A stretch of 57,044 nt of DNA from JAFGMQ01 sp036733345. Its GTDB lineage: Bacteria > Desulfobacterota > DSM-4660 > Desulfatiglandales > Desulfatiglandaceae. The notes under the pieces are model-generated. The model was not told the origin of the DNA, ran no database searches, and saw nothing but the letters and a program-made list of their open reading frames with translations. How positions within the stretch are numbered: position 1 is the first letter of the stretch; each line of letters begins with the position of its first letter. Positions 50,363 through 57,044 of this stretch are shown here, piece after piece. The DNA lies in assembly GCA_036733345.1 (NCBI GenBank), contig DAINAR010000019.1, positions 1 to 57,044 on the forward strand, written 5' to 3'. Made by a program: the position numbers and the translations under genes.

Positions 50363-50905
50363 ATGGATATAAAGGAATTATGGCCTGAATTGGACTGGAT
50401 CAAAGATGATGATTTGAGAGAAAAGACAGCCAATACCTGGAAACTCGCTCTGGAAAGAAGCGTTTTAAAAGCCGAGGATTTACTGAATATTCCCTTTACA
50501 CTTCTGGTGCCTGATTTGAAGGTAACTTTTATGGCGCATAAAAGGGCCGTAGTTCACATTGCAAAGGAAAGCGGGGAAAAAATGAATCATTTTTTTAAAG
50601 ATGATCTGCCGGTGAACATGGATGTTTTGATCTCAGGTGCAATACTGTGTGATGTCGGAAAACTGCTGGAATATGAACTGGATGATAAGGGCAGGGCAGT
50701 CCAGGGGAAATATGGAAAATATCTCAGGCATCCCTTTTCAGGAGTGTCTCTGGCCGAAGAATGCGGTGTCCCGCCTGAGGTTTGTCATATCATTGCTGCC
50801 CATGCAACAGAGGGTGATCTGGTTAAAAGGTCTACTGAGGCTTATGTAGTCCATCACGCAGATTTTATGACCTTTCTTCCGTTCAAGAGCCGGCTGCAGG
50901 TTTGA
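50363..50905 (+). CDS. HD-domain protein
   Basis: 180 residues from ATG 50363, because GGAG lies 7 bases upstream (the frame is open further 5'). The HD superfamily layout is FMAHKRAVVHIA, then LISGAILCDVGKLLEYEL, HIIAAHATEGD and VHHADFMTF. The second His of the classic H-D pair is replaced by Cys (CDVGK in place of HDVGK), which may alter metal binding. In the middle of the lyase/aconitase operon, 34 bases from the dehydrogenase. Could hydrolyse a phosphorylated or CoA-type intermediate; function unknown. Confidence 0.75.
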   Translation: MDIKELWPELDWIKDDDLREKTANTWKLALERSVLKAEDLLNIPFTLLVPDLKVTFMAHKRAVVHIAKESGEKMNHFFKDDLPVNMDVLISGAILCDVGKLLEYELDDKGRAVQGKYGKYLRHPFSGVSLAEECGVPPEVCHIIAAHATEGDLVKRSTEAYVVHHADFMTFLPFKSRLQV

Positions 50906-51328
50906 TTTTTTGAGGAAAACAGGAATAGGGCATTTGACAAGATAACAGGATGGACATGATATTAATCCGTTTATTTCCCTGACAATTAATGACGTCAATT
51001 GTCATGCTGGTTTTAAAGGCTGTGTTTTAATCTTTTCGGGTTAAATCTGCCGGAGGCAGACAAGCCCGCCATAAACACGGCGGACAAGTATCCCCGAAGC
51101 TTGCTTCGTCTTGTCATCCCGGACTTGATAAGCCTGCCCCGGAAAGCGTTTCGGGGGGATCCAGTCAAGCATGTTTCTGGATTCCGGCCCCGAACAGGAA
51201 TCCGGGACAGGCTGGAGTTTATCCCGAACTTGATTCGGGGCCGGAATGACGGTTGATACCCCATAGCTTGCTGCGGGGTAGTTCATTCATGTAAATCCTG
51301 TCAGAAAATTTCGAAAAAGGAGAAAGGC
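50906..51328. other. Intergenic dispersed palindromic repeats within the operon
   Basis: 423 bases without a gene. The segment 51050-51255 contains palindromic dispersed-repeat sequence with CCCGAACTTGATTCGGGG, CCGGAATGACG and AAGCCCGCCATAAACACGG, related to 30840-31075 and to the 25-bp repeats at 29321. It interrupts the otherwise tight operon, so a promoter for the two aconitase genes may also lie here. Confidence 0.6.
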
Positions 51329-53131
51329 GTGACAGTCATAGAAAAAATTATTGCAAACCATTCTAATAAGGAAAAGGTCTCTCCAGGAGACATTGTTGAT
51401 ATAGAAATTGATGTTCGTGTGGCCAGGGATTTTGGCGGGGCAAATGTAGTAAAAAATCTTCAGGATAATGATCTGGAGTTAGATGATCCTTCCAAAACAT
51501 TTTTCACCTTTGACTGTAATCCCGGCGGATCGGATCAGAAATATGCTGAGAACCAGCATTTATGCAGACAGTATGCCAGAAAAACGGGAATCAGAGTGTA
51601 TGATGTGGATGCCGGTGTCGGAACCCATCTGGTAATTGAAAAAGGTATTGCGTATCCGGGCTGTACAATAATATCCACAGATTCTCATGCCAATATACTG
51701 GGTGCGATAGGGGCCTTTGGACAGGGTATGGGAGATATGGACACAGCCGCCGCATGGGCTAACGGTAAATTGTGGTTTAAAGTCCCTGAATCCGTAAAGA
51801 TCACCTTAAAGGGAAAGCGTCCAAAGAATATTTCAGCAAAGGATATCGCTTTAAACCTGTTGAACATATTTGGCTCCAATAAATTATTGGGTTTTTCCGT
51901 TGAAATATATGGTGAGGAAACGGACATGTTCACACTGGATGAAAGAATTACAATAGCTTCCATGGCAACGGAGATGGGTGCGATTATTATTCTTTTTACT
52001 CCTTCAAAAGATGTGTTGAACTACTGTGAAGAACGATCAGGCAGTAAGCTTGAATTGATCAATGCAGATGAAGATGCGGTATATGTTCAGGAAATTGAAC
52101 TCGATTTCAGCAGCTTCAGGCAGATGGTATCCCTGCCCGGTCATCCGCACGACACGGCTAATATCAATGAAGTGAAAAAGACCAAAATTGATTCAGGATT
52201 TATAGGCTCATGCACTAACGGAAGGCTCGAGGACATGCGTGCTGCGGCAGAAATACTGAACGGAAGAAAAATAGCTCCGGGAGTTGTTCTGAAAATAGTC
52301 CCCAGCACGGATGAGATATGGAAGAGCTGCCTTGAGGAGGGATTGATATCCACATTCAAAAATGCGGGTGCACTTGTCGGCAATGCGGGCTGTGCAGGTT
52401 GCGCTGCAGGTCAGTTAGGGCAGAATGGCCCGGGTGAGATTACGATCAGCACGGGTAACAGGAATTTTAAGGGAAAGCAGGGTAAGGGAGAAGTCTATCT
52501 TGCCTCTCCTGCAAATGTTGCTGCTTCGGCTGTTGCCGGCTATATTACAACCAGGGATGATATCCCTGATAACCCCGCAATATTTTCTGTTACGGAAAGT
52601 AAGATAAAAAAGGAAAAGGTCAAGAAGGATAGCAGTAAGGACAAAAAGGTTGTTGTTGAAGGAAATGTATGGGTCATCAAAAAGGACGATATTGATACGG
52701 ATATGATTTATCATAACCGTTATCTGACCATAACCGATAAAAATGAGATGGGTAAATATACCTTTGACAACCTCGAAGGCTGGGAGGATTTTGCCGGTAA
52801 GGCAAAGAGCGGCGATATTGTCATCTCAGGAAAGAATTTCGGCTCCGGAAGCTCCAGGCAGCAGGCAGTGGACTGTTTCAAATCTCTCGGAATTCAGGCT
52901 GTAATTGCTGAATCATTCGGCGCTATTTATGAGCGGAACGCAATTAATGCCGCGTTCCCGATTCTTACATATAATAATCTGGATGACCTGGATTTGAAAG
53001 ACGGCAATAAGGTCAGGATCGATTTTGAAAACGGGATAATAACCAACCTTGAGAACGGCAAAACAGGCCAGGTTGAAAGATTTTCAGAGGTTCAGATGGA
53101 GATATATAAAAAGGACGGCTTGATGAAGTAG
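51329..53131 (+). CDS. Aconitase-family hydratase 1 (LeuC-LeuD fused)
   Basis: 600 residues. The N-terminal three domains carry the 4Fe-4S ligands as GSCTNGR and NAGCAGCAAG (C-x-x-C), with STDSHANILGAIGAFGQG before them. A linker at about 430-440 (KIKKEKVKKDSSKD) joins the swivelling domain with NFGSGSSRQQAVDCF, the substrate-binding Ser-Ser-Arg. Start GTG 51329 follows AAGGAG at 51317-51322. Isomerises citrate, homocitrate or a similar tricarboxylate. The SSRQQ (not SSREH) in the swivel suggests it differs from the second copy. Substrate open. Confidence 0.87.
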   Translation: MTVIEKIIANHSNKEKVSPGDIVDIEIDVRVARDFGGANVVKNLQDNDLELDDPSKTFFTFDCNPGGSDQKYAENQHLCRQYARKTGIRVYDVDAGVGTHLVIEKGIAYPGCTIISTDSHANILGAIGAFGQGMGDMDTAAAWANGKLWFKVPESVKITLKGKRPKNISAKDIALNLLNIFGSNKLLGFSVEIYGEETDMFTLDERITIASMATEMGAIIILFTPSKDVLNYCEERSGSKLELINADEDAVYVQEIELDFSSFRQMVSLPGHPHDTANINEVKKTKIDSGFIGSCTNGRLEDMRAAAEILNGRKIAPGVVLKIVPSTDEIWKSCLEEGLISTFKNAGALVGNAGCAGCAAGQLGQNGPGEITISTGNRNFKGKQGKGEVYLASPANVAASAVAGYITTRDDIPDNPAIFSVTESKIKKEKVKKDSSKDKKVVVEGNVWVIKKDDIDTDMIYHNRYLTITDKNEMGKYTFDNLEGWEDFAGKAKSGDIVISGKNFGSGSSRQQAVDCFKSLGIQAVIAESFGAIYERNAINAAFPILTYNNLDDLDLKDGNKVRIDFENGIITNLENGKTGQVERFSEVQMEIYKKDGLMK

Positions 53132-53181
53132 AATTCCGAACGTTGCTTTTGAGCCATGATAATAGAAACAAGGAGAACATT

Positions 53182-55115
53182 ATGAGTGGTAGAACCTTTG
53201 TCGAAAAGATATTCGATGCTCCAGAAGGGAGCATTGTATTTAAAAAACCTGATATCGTATTGTCACATGACAACACATCAAGCATTGAAGGCACATTTAA
53301 AAAAATGGGAGNNNNNNNNNNNNNNNNNNNNNNNNNNNNNNNNNNNNNNNNNNNNNNNNNNNNNNNNNNNNNNNNNNNNNNNNNNNNNNNNNNNNNNNNN
53401 NNNNNNNNNNNGTATTGTCACATGACAACACATCAAGCATTGAAGGCACATTTAAAAAAATGGGAGGCGAGAAGGTCGCTGATCCTGATCAAATATTGAG
53501 TGTGCTTGATCATAATGCCCCGCCCACGAACAGCAAGCTTGCCAACGACTATCAAAAAATCAGGGATTTTGTGAATTCCCAGGGTGTAAGCAAATTCTAT
53601 GATGTAGGTGACGGTATCTGTCATCAGATAATGTCATATCATGCCAGGCCAGGTATGATAATCGTAGGAAGTGACAGCCACACATGCACTGCAGGGGCAT
53701 TCAATGCATTTGCGGCAGGGATTGACAGGACTGAAACCGCAGGACTCTGGAAACAGGGAGAGACATGGTTCCGGGTCCCTGAGACAATCAAAATAACGCT
53801 CCTCGGAGAACTGAAAAAGCCAGTTGCTTCAAAGGATCTTGCTCTATGGATTATAGGAATGCTCGGATCAAGCGGGGCGGATTACATGTCTATTGAGTAC
53901 CACGGTCAGGGCGTAGAAAGCCTTTCTATTTCTGAAAGAATGACGCTGGCGAACCTTGCTTCAGAAATGGGGGCCAAGAATGCTGTATTTCCATGCGATG
54001 GTGTTTTGAATGAATTTTACGGTGAAGAACTGAAAGGCGGTGTATGGGCGGACGAAGATGCAGTTTATTTAAAAGAAATCGAAATTGATCTGGGTGAAAT
54101 ATTTCCGGTAATCGCATGCCCGCACCATGTTGATAATGTGAAGGGTGTATCAGAGGTCGCAGGGACAAATATAAATCAGGCATTGATCGGGACATGTACA
54201 AATGGCAGACTGGATGACCTTAAGATTGCTTCGGATATCCTTAAAGGGAAAAAACTTCCTCAGGGTTTTCAGTTATTGGTAATTCCGGCATCAAAGAAAA
54301 TATATACGGAGGCCATGAAACAGGGAATAATAGAGACACTTATCAATTCAGGCGCTAATATATTAGCGCCTTCCTGCGGTCCATGCCTGGGGACAGGGCA
54401 GGGAATACCGGCGGATGGCTATAATGTAATTTCAACCGCAAATCGCAACTTTCTGGGCAGAATGGGGAACAAGAATTCAAATATATATCTCGGATCACCT
54501 GCTACTGTTGCAAAATCAGCCCTTTACGGTGCGATCGCGGATCCGAGAGAGAAAAAGGGCATTGAAGCCTTTCCGTATAAGAAGGAACAAAGCAAGACCG
54601 TTATGGTTGCGCAGGAGGATGATCGTTATTTAAACGGGATATGGGATTATACGGATGTTGATAATTTAAATACAGACCAGATGTTTGCAGGCAACCTTAC
54701 TTACAATATCAACAGTTCAGAGCCCGATAAGATTGCTCCCTATCTTTTTAAGGGATTTGATGACAGCTTTGCCGAGAGAGTGCAGAAAGGTGATGTTATT
54801 ATTGCAGGAGAAAACTTCGGGTGCGGCAGTTCGCGTGAACACCCCTCTGTCGGGCTTGCTTTTGCAGGAGTAAGGGCCGTTATCGTAAAATCAGTATCAA
54901 GGATTTTTTTCCGTTCAGCAATAAATCAGGGCCTCCTGATTCTTGTAATACCTGAAGCGGTGGAGTATTACAGAAAAGGCGACCCTGCTGAACTCGATTT
55001 AGAAAACGGTATTATAAAAATAAAAGACAGGGATTTCAGCTTCCCAGCTCTTCCTCCTAAATTAATGGAGATAATTAAGGCAGGAGGGCTGGTCGACTGG
55101 ATCAAAGGCGCATAA
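53182..55115 (+). CDS. Aconitase-family hydratase 2 (LeuC-LeuD fused), spans assembly gap
   Basis: As given, the gene is split by 100 N. If one of the two 55-base flanks is removed, the frame is intact: 593 codons from ATG 53182 (AGGAGA just upstream) to 55115. It reads MSGRTFVEKIFDAPEGSI, then LSHDNTSSIEGTFKKMG, GSDSHTCTAGAFNAFA, GTCTNGRLDDL, PSCGPCLGTG (the Cys ligands) and the swivel domain FGCGSSREHP. The fused LeuC-LeuD layout and SSREH are typical of aconitase or homoaconitase. Tandem with hydratase 1, 50 bases apart. Confidence 0.87.
53257..53466. other. Assembly gap with duplicated contig ends inside the hydratase gene
   Basis: 100 N (53312-53411). 53257-53311 is identical to 53412-53466 (55 bases). 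Removing 155 bases restores an uninterrupted reading frame, which supports the overlap explanation. Confidence 0.93.
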
Positions 55116-55227
55116 AGCAACTCATGGTGAACTATCGGACAGATTCCTGAAACTGATTTAAACATATTCTCAGGTATGAGTAAATTAGTGTTGGGTATAG
55201 TGAAATGACTATTTCGAGGAGAAACCC

Positions 55228-56361
55228 TTGAGCACCGTTTCTCTGGTTCGCTGCGAATCATATGAATACCAGCTGATTGATTCCTCTGTCCGCCGAGCAG
55301 TAAATCTGCTGGGCGGCATATCGAGGTTTGTAAAGCCCGGGAATCGAGTCTTATTGAAGCCCAATCTGCTGTCCGCCAATCCTCCTGAAAGACATATTAC
55401 CACCAATCCCGCAGTAGTACGTGCCGTGGCCGCACTGGTAATAGAAGCAGGCGGGCTGCCGTTTATTGGAGACAGCCCTGCTCTCGATTCTTTTAAGCGG
55501 GTTTCGGAGAAGACGGGGATGGCAGATATTGCTGGAGAGCTTGGAATAGAACTTATTGAACTTACCAACCCTACTCCTGCCGCCCATCAGGATAATTCAT
55601 TATTCAAGAAGCTGGAAATAGCCGCCCAGGCACTTGAAGCAGACGCAGTAATAAATCTTCCAAAACTAAAGACTCATTCACAGATGCTTTTTACGCTGGG
55701 GGTGAAAAACCTGTTCGGCACAATTGTTGCCCAGCGAAAGGCTGAATGGCACTATATGGTTGGAGTGAATCGTGATACATTTGCCTCCCTTCACCTTGAT
55801 ATATATCTTGCAATAAAGCCGGCTTTGACAATAATGGACGGGATTGTGGGAATGGAGGGCCATGGGCCTTCAAACGGCAGCCCAAGGCATGTCAATCTTA
55901 TTGCCGCATCAGAAGATGCAGTAGCTCTGGATGTGGCTGTCTGTGATATTTTAAAAGCTCCCCTGAATTCTTTTCCGCTTTACCGTGCAGCCAAGGAAAG
56001 AGATATAGGCGAAACTGATTTAGGAAGAATTCTTTTCAAAGGCGACCCTGTTGAAAGCTTTGCAGTAAAAGATTTTGACTCACCGGCATTGGATTCTCTG
56101 AGGGTAATGCCGGGCGTATTTGACTGTTTCAGCAAGCGTTTTCTAGTATCAAAACCTTTTTGCGATAGACATAAGTGCATAGCCTGCGGGCAATGTGCAG
56201 AGTTCTGTCCCGCAGGTGCCCTTCAAATGAAGAAGCAGAGAATAATTTTCAATTATGAGAAATGCATTCGCTGTTACTGCTGCCAGGAAATATGCCCGCA
56301 GGATGCAATTCAGTTCAAAACAGGATTGCTGGTGAGGTTATTAAACCGGATGAATAGATAA
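55228..56361 (+). CDS. DUF362 protein with two 4Fe-4S motifs
   Basis: 377 residues. The N-terminal DUF362 domain has VLLKPNLLSANPPERHITT, GDSPALDSF and INLPKLKTHSQMLFTLGVKN, with HGPSNGSPR after IMDGIVGMEG. The C-terminus holds two ferredoxin-type motifs: CIACGQCAEFCPAGAL and CIRCYCCQEICPQDAI. Start is TTG 55228 with GAGGAG 7-12 bases upstream. About 110 bases from the second hydratase. Such proteins may act in electron transfer or metal-centre assembly; the function is unknown. Confidence 0.88.
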   Translation: MSTVSLVRCESYEYQLIDSSVRRAVNLLGGISRFVKPGNRVLLKPNLLSANPPERHITTNPAVVRAVAALVIEAGGLPFIGDSPALDSFKRVSEKTGMADIAGELGIELIELTNPTPAAHQDNSLFKKLEIAAQALEADAVINLPKLKTHSQMLFTLGVKNLFGTIVAQRKAEWHYMVGVNRDTFASLHLDIYLAIKPALTIMDGIVGMEGHGPSNGSPRHVNLIAASEDAVALDVAVCDILKAPLNSFPLYRAAKERDIGETDLGRILFKGDPVESFAVKDFDSPALDSLRVMPGVFDCFSKRFLVSKPFCDRHKCIACGQCAEFCPAGALQMKKQRIIFNYEKCIRCYCCQEICPQDAIQFKTGLLVRLLNRMNR

Positions 56362-56387
56362 GTAATATCTGATGACATTATAAAAGC

Positions 56388-56420
56388 TTGACAAAGGCTC
56401 AGATTTTTTGAGCATATAAT
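56388..56420 (+). promoter_or_regulatory. Possible promoter with hairpin in the spacer
   Basis: TTGACA (56388-56393) and TATAAT (56415-56420) are both perfect, but are 21 bases apart, too long for a standard promoter. The spacer holds GCTCA-N7-TGAGC (56397-56413), a possible protein-binding dyad; regulators of the MerR type work on long spacers. It lies 48 bases before the final gene. Confidence 0.35.
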
Positions 56421-56467
56421 CATTAATTGAACAAAATTTAACTTTTATAAATATCAGAGGATCAGAA

Positions 56468-57044
56468 ATGGGAAAGCTGGCAGGTCTGGAGGAATATCTG
56501 GCTGAAAAATATAATATATCGGTTTTTGATAATGCAGTCGATTCCAGAAAGCAATGGGCAATGCATGTTCATAACAACAGCATTATTAAGGGTGTGATAA
56601 AAGAAAACCTCAGGTATGATATTAAAATCATAAGTAAAAATCCAGATGAAGAAGTTATCCCAAAAATTGATATAAAGCTGGTTTATCCTGACGCCATTTC
56701 TGATTCGGTAGGACCGCTTTTAAATGGAGACAAAAAGGTAAAGGCGCTTGGGCTTCAGCCAATATCCGCGCCAGCAAAAAGATATCATGTCAAAAACAAA
56801 TCGCTTTTTCCATTGATGAAAGAGCGGAAACTCGTTTTTTTTACCTTGCTGGAGGGAGAGGTTGTCAGGGGTATAATCGCAGGGTTCAGCAGATATGAAA
56901 TCACCTTGCATATGAAGGGAGGAGTTCCGGTAACAATACTCAGACACAGTATCTATGACCTGCGTGACAAGAATAGCCGGTGTTATTTAAAATCCTATCA
57001 GGAAACGCGCAGAGATTGGGAAAAGAGCCCCTTATACGGCATTT
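56468..57044 (+). CDS. Protein with Hfq/Sm-like C-terminal segment (partial)
   Basis: 192 codons from ATG 56468 (CAGAGGATCA upstream) open to the window edge; the C-terminus is cut off. Residues 1-110 contain a basic, unrecognised region (AKRYHVKNKSLFPLMKERK before the second part). From about 118 on, VFFTLLEGEVVRGIIAGFSR and YEITLHMKGGVPVTILRHSI match the Sm1/Sm2 layout of Hfq (FLxNGxxLxGxIxxFDxxxIxL, then xVxKHAI). Would bind RNA if real. It is unusual because Hfq is normally about 80 residues without such an N-terminal extension. Confidence 0.6.
   Translation, partial: MGKLAGLEEYLAEKYNISVFDNAVDSRKQWAMHVHNNSIIKGVIKENLRYDIKIISKNPDEEVIPKIDIKLVYPDAISDSVGPLLNGDKKVKALGLQPISAPAKRYHVKNKSLFPLMKERKLVFFTLLEGEVVRGIIAGFSRYEITLHMKGGVPVTILRHSIYDLRDKNSRCYLKSYQETRRDWEKSPLYGI

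Noticed and set aside
53143..53499. Short ORFs reading through the N stretch
   Set aside because: They translate unknown bases and exist only because of the scaffold gap and the duplicated 55-mer.

Overview
The window looks like a scaffold from an anaerobic, Gram-negative bacterium, most likely of the Desulfobacterota (deltaproteobacterial) type. This rests on gene content: phosphoenolpyruvate synthase, citrate-lyase and aconitase-family enzymes, a ferredoxin-type DUF362 protein, DsbD, UPF0182, an IPTL-CTERM-like surface protein, a probable selenoprotein, and REP-associated (RAYT) transposase relics. No rRNA is present, so the placement is an inference. Two runs of exactly 100 N are each flanked by the same 55 bases on both sides. 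That is the signature of unmerged contig ends and suggests a metagenome assembly; about 155 bases are surplus at each gap.

Layout. 1-2.9 kb (minus): aminopeptidase, isochorismatase-family hydrolase and cysteine desulfurase in one overlapping operon. 3.3-10.2 kb (plus): ppsA and a FabH-like ketoacyl synthase, an acyl-CoA ligase, an alpha/beta hydrolase and a GNAT acetyltransferase. 10.2-20.8 kb is an accessory region. It holds a 124-bp exact repeat pair, an intact IS1182-family element and a 61-bp deletion derivative of it, an IS110-family element with a structured leader, BrnTA, a HipA relic, a RAYT relic, a ZIP-transporter fragment, a UGA-containing peroxiredoxin-like selenoprotein, a second peroxiredoxin and a beta-propeller-like IPTL-CTERM protein. 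A remnant of a tyrosine (integron-type) recombinase lies at its right edge. Nearly all non-transposase genes here point leftward, away from that recombinase fragment, and two attC-like hairpins are present, so a decayed cassette array is possible.

20.9-36 kb is mainly housekeeping: dsbD, tRNA-Arg(CCG), an acidic protein, then valS-nadC-znuC-znuB as one tightly packed operon behind a 19-copy heptanucleotide repeat, two membrane proteins, a TraB-family protein, a serine hydrolase and a glucan phosphorylase. 36-39 kb holds a flavin reductase, an orphan HicB with a HicA stub, and a MazEF pair with a perfect 25-bp operator palindrome. 39.8-45.4 kb carries a HTH/periplasmic-binding-like regulator, UPF0182 and a C69 dipeptidase.

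46.4-55.1 kb is the most coherent metabolic unit: a fused CitD-CitE protein, CitF, an isocitrate-dehydrogenase-family enzyme, an HD-domain protein and two complete LeuC-LeuD-fused aconitase-family proteins. Together they could interconvert a 2-oxoacid such as 2-oxoglutarate with acetate plus oxaloacetate, or handle a substituted citrate; the substrate is not settled by sequence. The window ends with a DUF362 ferredoxin protein and the start of a protein with a C-terminal Hfq/Sm-like segment.
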